Source: Winogradskya consettensis
GTDB lineage: Bacteria; Actinomycetota; Actinomycetes; Mycobacteriales; Micromonosporaceae
DNA: 64,000 bases
Assembly (NCBI RefSeq): GCF_018332715.1
Contig: NZ_BOQP01000022.1
Location: 1-64,000 of the forward strand
Direction: 5' to 3'
Below, piece by piece: positions 52,229 to 60,507 of the stretch. A model generated the notes under the pieces. The model was given only the letters and a program-made list of their open reading frames with translations. It did no database searches and was not told the origin of the DNA. The translations under genes and the position numbers were made by a program. Each line of letters begins with the position of its first letter. Position 1 is the first letter of the stretch.

Positions 52229-54016
52229 TCATGACGGGACCTCCTCTACCAGCTCTTTTTTCTCGTACGCCGTCACGAGCCCCAAATACCCTGGCTCCGA
52301 GGCCATGAGCTCCGCGTGTGTCCCCGTAGCGACAACCTTGCCGTCCTCCAGGTAGACCACCGAGTCGGCGAGCGCGATCGTGGCCCGCCGGTAGGCGACC
52401 ACCAGGATCGACGCGCCGGCGTCGTGCCCCCGCAGCGAGGCGAGGATGGCCGCCTCGACGCGCGGGTCGACAGCGCTGGTCGCGTCGTCGAGCACGAGCA
52501 GCCGGGGCCGCCCGGCCAGCGCGCGGGCCAGGGTGATCCGCTGACGCTGGCCGCCGGAGAGCGAGGTGCCCCGCTCGCCGACCGCGGTGTCGAGCCCGTC
52601 GGGCAGTTTGCTGACGAAGCCCTCAGCCTCGGCGAGCCGCAACGCCTGGTGCGCCGCGTCGTCGTCGATGTCCTCGCGGTCGAGGGTCACGTTGCCGCGG
52701 ACGGTGTCGTCGAACACGAACGGCACCTGCGGGACAAGCGCGGACGTACGCGCGAGCGCGGCGCCACTGAGGTCGGGCAGCGGCACGCCGTCCACCGACA
52801 CGTGACCGCTCGCCGGGTCGACCAGGCGCACGGCCAGGGACGCGATCGTGGACTTGCCGGAGCCGGTGGCGCCCACCAGTGCGACTGTCTGCCCCGCGGG
52901 CACGGTGAAAGTGATGTCGTGGAGAACGTCGGCGCTCCCCGCGTACGCAAAGGAGACCTGGTCGAAGTGCAGGGTGGCCGGACCGGTCCCGGGGTTTCCG
53001 GCTTCGCCGTAGGCGAGGTCGCCGCTCGCGCCGAGAACGGCCTGGACCCGTTCCCAGCCGGCGACGCTGCGCGGCAGCTCGCCGATCAGCCAGCCGATCG
53101 CCCGCACCGGGAAAGCCAGCACGGTGAACAGGAACGCGACGCTGACCAGCTCGGACACGGTGATCGCGCCCTGCTGCAGCCGCCACGCGCCGATCAGCAG
53201 GACGGCGAGGGTGCCGATGCTGGGCAGCGCGTCGAGCAGCGGGTCGAACAATCCTCGCAGCCGGCCCACGGAGATCAGCGCGTCCCGCAGCTCACTGACG
53301 TGCACCCGGAACCGCCGCGACTCGTCGGCCTCGCGGCCCATGGTCTTGACCACCAGGGCGCCGTCGAAGCTCTCGTGCGCGACCGCGCTGACCTTGCCGC
53401 GCAGCTGCTGTGCCCGGATCTGCCGGGGCGACATGCTGCGCGAATAGGCCAGATTGAGCAGGAAGAGGGCGGGGAAGAGCAGCACGCCGATCAGCGCGAG
53501 CACCCAGTCGACCACGAAGAGCGAGACCACCGCGGCCAGGATCATCACGACCGTCCCGACTGCGAACGGCAGCGGCGCGATCGGCGCGAATGCGGCCTCG
53601 ACGTCGGAGTTGGCGTTGGAGAGCAGGGTGCCGGTGGCGTGCCGCTGATGCCACGCGGGCGGGAGCGCCAGGTAACGGCGGGTGACCGCGCTGCGGTAGC
53701 GGGCCTGCAGCCGGAACTGCATGAACCCTGCACCCAGTCGACGCCCGTAGATGCTCGCGACCCGCAGCAGCGAGATCCCGATGAACGTCACCGCGATCAG
53801 CGCGAGCTCCCGCGCGCCCGCCCGGTGCTCGGAGAACGCCGGCACCACCACCCGGCCGATGACCGCGCCGACGACGTAGGAGTTGGCGATCACCAGCAGG
53901 CCGAACATGCTGCTGCCGGCAACGCCGATGGTGAAGAGCCGGGGCTCCATGCGGATCGCCTGGCGCAGGACACGAAGGCCCCGGCCCAGCACGTCCTGGC
54001 TGGCCCTCGTGGTCAC
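52229..54016 (-). CDS. ABC exporter half-transporter, degenerate-site subunit
   Basis: A 595-residue partner of the protein encoded at 50401-52173. Six transmembrane helices (residues ~28-320) precede a nucleotide-binding domain with Walker A LVGATGSGKSTIASLA and an intact signature LSGGQRQRITLARAL. However, Walker B ends LLVLDDATSAVD (Asp for the catalytic Glu) and the H-loop reads VVAYRRAT (Tyr for His). These changes mark the non-hydrolytic site of heterodimeric exporters. It is the first gene of the pair; 55 bases separate its stop from the next start. Start: the GTG at 54016. Confidence 0.9.
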   Translation of the reverse strand: MTTRASQDVLGRGLRVLRQAIRMEPRLFTIGVAGSSMFGLLVIANSYVVGAVIGRVVVPAFSEHRAGARELALIAVTFIGISLLRVASIYGRRLGAGFMQFRLQARYRSAVTRRYLALPPAWHQRHATGTLLSNANSDVEAAFAPIAPLPFAVGTVVMILAAVVSLFVVDWVLALIGVLLFPALFLLNLAYSRSMSPRQIRAQQLRGKVSAVAHESFDGALVVKTMGREADESRRFRVHVSELRDALISVGRLRGLFDPLLDALPSIGTLAVLLIGAWRLQQGAITVSELVSVAFLFTVLAFPVRAIGWLIGELPRSVAGWERVQAVLGASGDLAYGEAGNPGTGPATLHFDQVSFAYAGSADVLHDITFTVPAGQTVALVGATGSGKSTIASLAVRLVDPASGHVSVDGVPLPDLSGAALARTSALVPQVPFVFDDTVRGNVTLDREDIDDDAAHQALRLAEAEGFVSKLPDGLDTAVGERGTSLSGGQRQRITLARALAGRPRLLVLDDATSAVDPRVEAAILASLRGHDAGASILVVAYRRATIALADSVVYLEDGKVVATGTHAELMASEPGYLGLVTAYEKKELVEEVPS

Positions 54017-54183
54017 AGATTTCCCGCCCTGGGTAAGTCCCTGCCGGCCGAACCGGCCTTACCGGTCTATCCTGCCCAACCGCCCGTGTTAAGCCACGGG
54101 ATTTACATTGTGTCCACGATTACACCGTTGCGCTGCCCCGCGCCACGTGGGCCGCGCGAGTTGGGTCACATGGATCTAGGATC

Positions 54184-54804
54184 ATGAACATGACCGACCA
54201 CGCGCGCGCCGAACGCCGTCTGCTCGCCGACCTCTTCACCGAGATCGGCCCGGACGCCCCGACGTGCTGCACCGGCTGGGACACCCGCGACCTCGCCGCC
54301 CACCTGGTGGTCCGCGAGCGCCGCCCGGACGCCATCGCCGGCAACCTCATCGCCCCGCTGGCCGGGCACGGCGAGCACGTCCGCAAGCAGACCGCGACCC
54401 GGCCGTACGACGAGATCATCGCGGAGCTGCGCACCCCGCCCTGGTGGAGCATGGTGAGCAACCCGATCACCGACGAACTGGCCAACGGCATCGAGTTCTT
54501 CATCCATCACGAGGACGTCCGCCGCGCCCAGCCCGGCTGGGAGCCCCGCGACCTCACCCCGGAACATCAGGGCTCGCTGTGGAAGGCCGCCAAGCTCACC
54601 TCCCGCATGGTCCTGCGCAAACACAAGCCGATCCGCGTCGAGTCCCCCGGCTTCGGCGTCTTCCAGGTCGGCGACGGCGAGCCGTCCGCCACCCTCACCG
54701 GCCCACCCGCCGAGCTGGTCCTCTTCCTCTCCGGCCGTCAGCAACACGCCCGGGTCGACATCACCGGCGACGGCAGCATCCGCACCGCCGACCTCAGCCA
54801 CTGA
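54184..54804 (+). CDS. DinB-like metal-binding protein (TIGR03085 type)
   Basis: A 206-residue protein with the four-helix DinB/mycothiol-dependent maleylpyruvate isomerase N-terminal fold: ERRLLADLFTEIGPDAPTCCTGWDTRDLAAHLVVRERRPDA, where His of AAHLVVRE, together with IEFFIHHEDVRRA, supplies the metal ligands. A short C-terminal beta domain ends with GPPAELVLFLSGRQQHARV, the pattern seen in mycothiol-linked enzymes. Members probably use mycothiol, but no reaction is known for this subgroup. An ATG at 54190 is an alternative start. Diverges from the ABC exporter genes. Confidence 0.85.
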   Translation: MNMTDHARAERRLLADLFTEIGPDAPTCCTGWDTRDLAAHLVVRERRPDAIAGNLIAPLAGHGEHVRKQTATRPYDEIIAELRTPPWWSMVSNPITDELANGIEFFIHHEDVRRAQPGWEPRDLTPEHQGSLWKAAKLTSRMVLRKHKPIRVESPGFGVFQVGDGEPSATLTGPPAELVLFLSGRQQHARVDITGDGSIRTADLSH

Positions 54805-54820
54805 CCGGCCGCGCTGCCCG

Positions 54821-55672
54821 CTACTTGGACTCGATGCTCCCCAACCCCGCATCCACCTCGACGGTGAACTCCTCCGAGTAGAGCGCACTGCGCAGATAAG
54901 CCGTCGTCACCCGCTGAATCAGCGCCACCCGCTCAGGACTCTCATCGGTGGTCTCCGCGGCCTCATACCCGACAATGCCGCCGAGCGAATGCTCCGCCCC
55001 GAAAACGGTCAGCAAACTCTTACGCCCCGGGCTGTGCCGATAGGGATCGGCCATCCATTCCGCACCCCGGTGGGACAACGGCGAATCATCCTTGTCCCCC
55101 ACCACCACCAACGCCGGCGTCTCCATGCCCGCGAACTCCGGATTCATGAACGGAAAACGCTCCGCGGCAAACGGCGTCAAATCCGCCCCGCCATTCCCCG
55201 CGGTAGCCAGCAACACACCAGCCTTGACCCGCTCATCCCGATAGTCCTCCCCACCCCGCACCCGCAACCCCAGCAAGTTACCCGCCGTCTGCCCCCCGAA
55301 CGAATGCCCCGCCACCGCAATCCGCCCCCGATCAATCCCGCCCGGGACCCGCGCCTCCACCTCATCAAGCCGATCCAAAATCAGCTTCAGATCCCGAACC
55401 CGGAACCGCCAGATCTCCGGCACCCGCGGATCCCCCTGCGCCAACCCCACAGTCCGCGAATCAAGATGCGTCGGCTGAACAACAACAAACCCCCGCCCCG
55501 CCCAATAGTCTGCCAACGGCCCATAACCCTCCAACGAGGACCCAAACCCGTGCGAAAAAACAATAAGAGGCCACTCGCCACCCCCCACAGGCGCCGAAAT
55601 CCGCACCCGCAGATCCACACCCCTACCGGGCGCCGCCAGCACAACAGGTTTGACAGAAACAACTTCGCTCAC
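54821..55672 (-). CDS. Alpha/beta hydrolase (chlorophyllase/PAF-acetylhydrolase-like)
   Basis: A 283-residue cytoplasmic hydrolase. The oxyanion-hole segment LIVFSHGFGSSLEGY (about residue 37), the nucleophile Ser in IAVAGHSFGGQTAGNLLG, the acid in VVVGDKDDSPLS and the His in TVFGAEHSLGGI form the expected order. It lacks a signal peptide. Substrate unknown. Start: the GTG at 55672. The reading frame of the upstream Abi-like gene runs 50 bases into it, which I think is due to a frameshift in that gene. Confidence 0.85.
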   Translation of the reverse strand: MSEVVSVKPVVLAAPGRGVDLRVRISAPVGGGEWPLIVFSHGFGSSLEGYGPLADYWAGRGFVVVQPTHLDSRTVGLAQGDPRVPEIWRFRVRDLKLILDRLDEVEARVPGGIDRGRIAVAGHSFGGQTAGNLLGLRVRGGEDYRDERVKAGVLLATAGNGGADLTPFAAERFPFMNPEFAGMETPALVVVGDKDDSPLSHRGAEWMADPYRHSPGRKSLLTVFGAEHSLGGIVGYEAAETTDESPERVALIQRVTTAYLRSALYSEEFTVEVDAGLGSIESK

Positions 55673-56375
55673 GCCCCAGGACGCTACTAACCAAAAGACA
55701 GTAGGTACCTAGAGGAAAGCGACCCCCACGTGGCCCACACCACACCGCCTCACGGCATCCCGCGGCTCCGCAAGCCTCGGGGCGTCCGGCCGAGCACCTC
55801 CGGCAACGGATCAATGAGCCGCAGCTGCGCCGATAGATCGCCTCGTGGTGCATGATCCGGTTCCGGAACAAGCGCAGATGCTCGAAGTGCCGATGCATGT
55901 CACCTCGCGGCCCCCGAAAGCCGGGCCGGAAGACGCGAAAGAGCGCCGGTCGCCACAGGGCTACCTCATTCGTCCTGCTCAGCAGCGAAACCCAGAAGCC
56001 GAATGTCATCGACGCCACGACATCGTCGGCGGAGGGCTCACGCTGCAACGATCGGCGCAGGCTGGAGACGGTCTCATCAACCGGCCGTCGGCCAAGGCCC
56101 GCGAGAGGGACCACATTCCACCAGTCGGCCCGGCCGTAGCGTTCCGTCAGAGCGTCATGAAAGGCGTTCCGCATCGCGATCTCCAAGCAGTGCAGCGCCG
56201 GATAGAAAGCCGCCGCGGCCTGGACGTTCCACCAATAGAGGCTCAGGACTTCCGACCTGTCGCCCGCGCAGTCTCGGAGGTAGGCCTGAAAGCGCGCTTC
56301 CGACAGGAATTTTCCCATCCAGCGTTGATCATCTTCCGGCATGGCCACGTTCGCCTGTTCCGGTAGGGCAGCCAT
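55623..56375 (-). CDS. Abi-like HEPN RNase, probably frameshifted at its 3' end
   Basis: An abortive-infection-type protein. From the ATG at 56375 (MAALPEQANV) the conserved parts are FLSEARFQAYLRDCAGDRSEVLSLYWWN, HCLEIAMRNAFHDALTERYG, VASMTFGFWVSLLSRTNEVAL, and the HEPN nuclease motif R-x4-H in LRLFRNRIMHHEAIYRR (about residues 174-190). Beyond that the frame becomes Cys/Arg-rich with poor codon use and overruns the hydrolase gene. One base shift at about 55829 gives a 25-codon continuation (QLRLIDPLPEVLGRTPRG ...) with 22 of 25 codons ending in G or C and a stop at 55750. I believe that is the true end. Such proteins cleave RNA and halt growth on phage infection. Two structured repeats precede it. 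Confidence 0.7.
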   Translation of the reverse strand: MAALPEQANVAMPEDDQRWMGKFLSEARFQAYLRDCAGDRSEVLSLYWWNVQAAAAFYPALHCLEIAMRNAFHDALTERYGRADWWNVVPLAGLGRRPVDETVSSLRRSLQREPSADDVVASMTFGFWVSLLSRTNEVALWRPALFRVFRPGFRGPRGDMHRHFEHLRLFRNRIMHHEAIYRRSCGSLIRCRRCSAGRPEACGAAGCREAVWCGPRGGRFPLGTYCLLVSSVLGRERSCFCQTCCAGGAR

Positions 56376-56398
56376 CGTGGTAGCCTTGTCCCCGTACG

Positions 56399-56450
56399 CC
56401 CCGGGACCCGCCTCTGCTTGCATGCAACCCGGGGCAAAGTTATTTCTGGA
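56399..56450. repeat. Structured 52-bp element, copy 1
   Basis: Plus-strand copy begins CCCCGGGACCCGCCTCTGCT and ends near ATTTCTGGA. Outer arms CCCCGGG / CCCGGGG (7 bp) enclose a GCCTCTGCTTGCATGCAA segment with an inner TTGCATGCAA palindrome. It ends 24 bases upstream of the Abi-like ATG on the minus strand. About 85% identical to copy 2 at 56745. Confidence 0.8.
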
Positions 56451-56744
56451 CCCCGGCACGTCGCGCCCTGCACCAGCAGCACGAAGGCATTAGGGGTTGC
56501 TCCAGGACTAGCGGGCGATAGACTACCCCACCAAAGCCTTCAGCACGACAGGCGCCTTGAATCCACGGGCCGCCCCGGGCGCCAAGTTCAACACGCCCCG
56601 TGACGCAACGCGGCCCCTTGAGCTCGCCACTCAGGCCTACACCCGACGCCTCTCCATCACCCACGAAAAAGCGCCAGCAGTCGGATTCACGACGTCTCTG
56701 GGCGATGAAAAGGTGAAGGCAGCACCGGTACTATGTGGACCTAA

Positions 56745-56796
56745 CCCCGAGACCCGCCTCTGCTTGCAAGCGACCCGGGGTCAATTATTTTCCGGA
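56745..56796. repeat. Structured 52-bp element, copy 2
   Basis: Begins CCCCGAGACCCGCCTCTGCT and ends near TATTTTCCGGA. The outer stem is kept through one G-U pair on the minus-strand RNA, and the inner palindrome is GCTTGCAAGC. It starts 346 bases from copy 1 and 16 bases beyond the stop codon of the gene at 56813-57322. The 294 bases between the copies hold no gene I can support. Confidence 0.8.
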
Positions 56797-56812
56797 CATC
56801 CGCCGCCGGCGA

Positions 56813-57322
56813 TCAGTCGTCCGAGCCGCCGCCACTGCTGCGCAATGCGAGCGCAGGCTGGGCGCCGGAGCAGGTGATCGTGAATTTGACGCGGTTGTGG
56901 TTGTCCGAGGTTGAGCGGAATTCGCCCTCGTTGCCCTGCTGCTCGTGCAGCGAGAAGCCCGGACGCGGCGACATCGTGACGATCTCCGCCTGCCCGGCGG
57001 CACACCGGGCCACCACCGTGCCGCCCCGTGTCACCAGGGTCTTGCTCGCCACGCCCGGGGTGCGCGAGGCCGAGGCGGAAGGGCTCGGACTGCTGCCGAC
57101 GCCCTCCGCAGCCGACGGAACGACAGCAGACGGGACGACAGCAGACGGGCTGGCGGGCGGCTGTTCGCGGAGCAGCCGGTCGACCTCGGCGGCGCTCAAC
57201 GGCTTGTTCTCGGGCGTGGTCAGGCCGGTGCCGATGACGCTGAGGGCCGCGATGCCGATCGCGACGGCCAGGGTGGCTGCGCTGAGCCAGCCGGCTGCGG
57301 CGAGGAGCGTTCTGCGGTTCAC
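56813..57322 (-). CDS. Membrane-anchored protein of unknown function
   Basis: A 169-residue protein: short basic N-terminus (MNRRTLL), one transmembrane or signal helix (LSAATLAVAIGIAALSVIGTG), a Ser/Pro/Ala linker with duplicated SAVVP, then a ~75-residue extracytoplasmic domain with two Cys (VARCAAGQAEIV ... FTITCSGAQPAL) likely to form a disulfide. I recognise no family. Start: the GTG at 57322; it diverges from the response regulator gene over about 100 bases and may be one of its targets. Confidence 0.65.
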   Translation of the reverse strand: MNRRTLLAAAGWLSAATLAVAIGIAALSVIGTGLTTPENKPLSAAEVDRLLREQPPASPSAVVPSAVVPSAAEGVGSSPSPSASASRTPGVASKTLVTRGGTVVARCAAGQAEIVTMSPRPGFSLHEQQGNEGEFRSTSDNHNRVKFTITCSGAQPALALRSSGGGSDD

Positions 57323-57424
57323 CTGGTCGACTATGCCCGGGGGTTGGCTAAGGATGCCCCTCGGGGACGCTAAAGGAGAGTTAAGGACGGCCGGGGAACG
57401 GGGCTGCTCGGATAGCGTGCGTGC

Positions 57425-58108
57425 GTGGCTCACCTGCTGTTGATCGAGGATGACTCGGCTATCCGTACCCATCTGCTTCGGGCTCTTCGGGAGCGGGGGC
57501 ACGCGGTGGCGTCGTCGGCCACCGCCATGGAGGGGTTGCAGGCCGCCCTGGCCGAACGGCCTGATCTCGTGGTGCTCGATCTGGGGCTTCCCGATCTTGA
57601 CGGGCGGGAGATGCTGCGGATGTTGCGGGCGGTGAGCGCCGTGCCCGTGATCGTGGCGACCGCCCGGGATGACGAGGCTGAGATCGTGCGGGTGCTGGAT
57701 GCCGGGGCGGACGACTATCTGGTGAAGCCGTTCACCGCTGCTCAGCTGGATGCGCGGGTGCGGGCGGTGCTGCGGCGAGGGGCATCCGGGGGTGCTGAGC
57801 CGGTCGCGCTGAGCGTGGGCGGGTTGCGGATCGATCAGGGGGCGCGGACGGCGAGCCTGGACGGGCGGTCGCTGGATCTGACCCCGCGGGAGTTCGACCT
57901 TCTCCATCATCTGGCGACGAGGGCTGGGCAGGTGGTGAGCAAGCGGGAGCTGCTGAGCGAGGTGTGGCAGGTTCCGTACGGCGGCGCCGACAAGACCGTC
58001 GACGTGCACCTGTCGTGGTTGCGGCGCAAGCTCGGGGAGACCGCGCAGGAGCCGCGCTATCTGCACACGGTGCGGGGTGTGGGCGTACGACTGAGTGAGC
58101 CGGCGTGA
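57425..58108 (+). CDS. OmpR/PhoB-family response regulator
   Basis: A 227-residue transcription factor. The receiver has the acidic pair in LLIEDDSA, phospho-Asp in LVVLDLGLPDLDG, Thr in VIVATARDDE and Lys in YLVKPFTA. The C-terminal winged helix includes LTPREFDLLHHLATRAGQVVSKRELL and TVDVHLSWLRRKLGE. Start: the GTG at 57425. Its stop overlaps the start of the kinase gene as GTGA, so the two are co-translated. Confidence 0.93.
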   Translation: MAHLLLIEDDSAIRTHLLRALRERGHAVASSATAMEGLQAALAERPDLVVLDLGLPDLDGREMLRMLRAVSAVPVIVATARDDEAEIVRVLDAGADDYLVKPFTAAQLDARVRAVLRRGASGGAEPVALSVGGLRIDQGARTASLDGRSLDLTPREFDLLHHLATRAGQVVSKRELLSEVWQVPYGGADKTVDVHLSWLRRKLGETAQEPRYLHTVRGVGVRLSEPA

Positions 58109-59376
58109 GACGGCGGCTGACCCTGCTGGTCGCCGCGACGACGGTGCTGGTGCTGATCGCGTTCCTGGTGCCGCTGGCAATCCTGGTCCGGCAGGCGGCC
58201 GCGGACAAGGCGGTGAGCCAGGCGACCGTCGTGCTGCAGACGATCGTGCCGCTGGTCGGCAACAACCCGGACGATCAGCTGTCCCTCTCATTGCAGGGCC
58301 AGCCCGTACCGGTCAGCGTTTTCACCCCGTCCGGCGCGGTCCTCGGCGAACCGGCCGAGCAGACCCCGGCGGTACGCCTCGCAGCATCGAACCTGCTCGC
58401 GTTCACGGTCGCGACCGGTTCCGGGCGGGAGATCGTCGCACCCGTAGCGATCAGCGGCCGGGGCGTCTACGTGGTCCGGACCGTCGTCCCGGACGCCGAC
58501 CTGACCCGGGGCGTGGCACGGTCATGGCTGGTACTGGCCGGCCTGGGCCTGACGCTGGTACTACTCGGCCTCGCAGTCGCGGACCGGCTCGCCCGCACCC
58601 TCGTCGCCCCGATCGCCGACCTCTCCGCCGTCTCGCACCGCTTGGCCCGCGCCGAACTCTCCGCGAGGGCGTCTCCGTCCGGCCCGCCCGAGGTCCGCGA
58701 GGTCGCCGGCGCCCTGAACCATCTGGCCGGGCGGATCCAGGACCTGCTGCGTGAGGAACGGGAACAGGTCGCTGACATCTCGCACCGGCTGCGTACCCCG
58801 CTCACCGCCCTGCGGCTCGAGGTGGAATCGCTGCGCGACCCCGGCGAGGCAGGGCGGGTGGCAGCCGCGGCGGACAGCATCGAACGTGCCGTCACGCTGG
58901 TCATCCAGCAGGCCCGCCGCCGAGGCGGCGAACGAAAATCCTGCGACGCCACGACTGTGGTCGCCGACCGGGTCGCTTTCTGGACCGTCCTGGCCGAGGA
59001 CACCGATCGATTGGTACGCCAGGAGCTGCCGGACAATCCCCTCCTGGTCGCCCTCCCCGCGGACGAACTGGCCGCCGCGCTCGACGCCCTGCTCGGCAAC
59101 GTGTTCGCCCACACCCCCGACGGCACCGCCCTCGCAGTAACGCTGCGCCCACACCCCAGCGGCGGCGCAACCCTCACTGTGAGCGACGAGGGCCCCGGCT
59201 TCCCCGCGCAGGCCCTGCTCCGCGGCGCCTCAGGCAGCGGCTCGACGGGCCTCGGCCTGGACATCGCCCGCCGCGCCGCGGAAACGGGCGGCGGCTCCCT
59301 GCAGGTCCTCACGGCACCCACCGGAGGAGCCCTCGTACGCATGGACCTGGCCGCCGCACCCTTAACCGAGCCTTAG
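58105..59376 (+). CDS. Sensor histidine kinase
   Basis: A 423-residue membrane kinase: first transmembrane helix at residues ~7-28, a ~110-residue extracytoplasmic sensor, second helix at ~140-160, then HAMP (RTLVAPIADLSAVSHRLARAEL). The dimerisation helix with phospho-His in VADISHRLRTPLTALRLE follows, then the ATP-binding domain with N-box LDALLGNVFAHTPDG, G1 VSDEGPGF and G2 GSTGLGLDIARRA. It pairs with the overlapping response regulator. The signal is unknown; the downstream PepSY protein is a plausible partner or target. Confidence 0.93.
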   Translation: MRRRLTLLVAATTVLVLIAFLVPLAILVRQAAADKAVSQATVVLQTIVPLVGNNPDDQLSLSLQGQPVPVSVFTPSGAVLGEPAEQTPAVRLAASNLLAFTVATGSGREIVAPVAISGRGVYVVRTVVPDADLTRGVARSWLVLAGLGLTLVLLGLAVADRLARTLVAPIADLSAVSHRLARAELSARASPSGPPEVREVAGALNHLAGRIQDLLREEREQVADISHRLRTPLTALRLEVESLRDPGEAGRVAAAADSIERAVTLVIQQARRRGGERKSCDATTVVADRVAFWTVLAEDTDRLVRQELPDNPLLVALPADELAAALDALLGNVFAHTPDGTALAVTLRPHPSGGATLTVSDEGPGFPAQALLRGASGSGSTGLGLDIARRAAETGGGSLQVLTAPTGGALVRMDLAAAPLTEP

Positions 59377-59453
59377 GGATCACACAGCGCGCCCATATCC
59401 TGAACAGCGCAATCCTTCTGGTTGTCAGCACAGGACGACACCCGGAGGACCAC

Positions 59454-60125
59454 ATGATCAAGCTCCGCACCGCTTCCGCCCTCGCCGTAGGCGCAGTCGC
59501 CGCCCTCGCCATCGGAGGCGCCGCCCTAGCCGCAGACGGAGCCGACGACAGCAACTCGGTCCCTCTCCTCCCCAACGGCGACGTCATCACCCCATCGCCC
59601 ACCGTCACCGACGACTCAGCCTCGCCGTCGCCCTCCGTAATCGACGATTCCGCCTCGCCCTCACCTTCCGTCACGGATGACTCCACCAGCGCGTCACCGT
59701 CGGACTCAGCGTCACCTACGTCCTCGGCCTCGGCCTCGGCGTCGGCTTCGACTTCGACTTCGACTTCGGCCAGTTCCGCCGGGGCGATCAGCATCAACAC
59801 GGCGAAGGCCATCGCGATCAAGGCCGCCGGCGGTGGCTACGTGGAAAGCGTCGAACGGGAGACCGAGCACGGCCGCGCAGTCTGGGACGTCGACGTCATC
59901 GTCGGCAACGTCGAACACGACATCGACGTCGACCGGACCACCGGCGCGGTCCTGCGCCACCGCACCTCCGGCTCCGGCAACGGTTCCGGCTCCGGCAACT
60001 CGGGCAAGAGCAGCTCCAGCAGCCACGACCATGGCCGCCACGGCTCGGACGACAACGGCTCGGACGACAAGAGCGGCCACGGGTCGGACGACAAGGGCGG
60101 CCACGGGCACGGCTCCGACGACTGA
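59454..60125 (+). CDS. Secreted PepSY-domain protein with Ser- and His/Asp-rich tails
   Basis: A 223-residue exported protein. It has a signal peptide (LRTASALAVGAVAALAIGGAALA, cleavage near residue 26), then a long Ser/Thr/Asp/Pro linker with repeated DDSASPSPSV units. One PepSY domain follows at residues ~107-165 (INTAKAIAIKAAGGGYVESVE ... VWDVDVIVGNVEHDIDVDRTTGAVL). The tail of Gly/Ser and repeated GSDDK/GHGSDD units could bind metal ions. PepSY domains often regulate proteases or accompany two-component systems. It lies 77 bases after the kinase and is followed by a strong terminator, so the three may form one unit. Confidence 0.85.
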   Translation: MIKLRTASALAVGAVAALAIGGAALAADGADDSNSVPLLPNGDVITPSPTVTDDSASPSPSVIDDSASPSPSVTDDSTSASPSDSASPTSSASASASASTSTSTSASSAGAISINTAKAIAIKAAGGGYVESVERETEHGRAVWDVDVIVGNVEHDIDVDRTTGAVLRHRTSGSGNGSGSGNSGKSSSSSHDHGRHGSDDNGSDDKSGHGSDDKGGHGHGSDD

Positions 60126-60246
60126 CAGCCGGTAACCAGCCGGCTGACGACTGACGGCCGGGCAGCAAGCCGGCCGGCGGCGAGCGGGCTGGCGACTGAT
60201 CGAGTGGCGGATGGCGGGTGCACGTCGGGCGTACTGCGGAAAAGAC

Positions 60247-60290
60247 GATGCCCGGGCCGACCAGCCCGGGCATCGTCCTCTTTCTTGGGG
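60247..60290 (+). terminator. Intrinsic terminator after the PepSY gene
   Basis: Perfect 12-bp arms CGATGCCCGGGC / GCCCGGGCATCG with a 6-base loop, followed by TCCTCTTTCTT on the plus strand. The 120 bases before it contain loosely repeated CGGCNGGCGAC motifs. Confidence 0.85.
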
Positions 60291-60430
60291 GAGAAAGCTT
60301 GAGGTGTGGACGAGCGTAGGGCAACAGATCGACGCGTATCCATATCGGTTGATCCATATCGGCAACTGTTAAACAACTTTTCGGTTGGCGGGAACAGGTT
60401 CGGTAGAATTCAAGGAGGCGGGGTGGTCTG

Positions 60431-60476
60431 GTGGTCTGGACCACAGGGCAATACTCTGCGGTAACACGGCTGTTAC
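60431..60476. promoter_or_regulatory. Two palindromes upstream of fadD
   Basis: GTGGTC-TG-GACCAC at 60431-60444 and GTAACA-CGGC-TGTTAC at 60461-60476. The second ends 31 bases before the fadD ATG, in the position of a repressor operator. Fatty-acid-responsive TetR or GntR regulators use sites of this size, but neither palindrome matches a consensus I can name. Confidence 0.5.
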
Positions 60477-60507
60477 TTCCCCCACAAGACGCAAAGAGGC
60501 GGCGCCG

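Noticed and set aside
56399..56796. Direct repeats as attachment sites of an integrated element
   Set aside because: They enclose only about 294 bases with no integrase or cargo, and the Abi-like gene lies outside them.
56557..56877. A 106-codon plus-strand gene between and across the structured elements
   Set aside because: Codon use is not biased to G/C-ending codons, it crosses an element and overlaps the end of a better-supported gene.
56813..58291. A 492-codon minus-strand gene covering the response regulator
   Set aside because: Only its last 170 codons are gene-like; the rest is antisense to the response regulator and kinase start.
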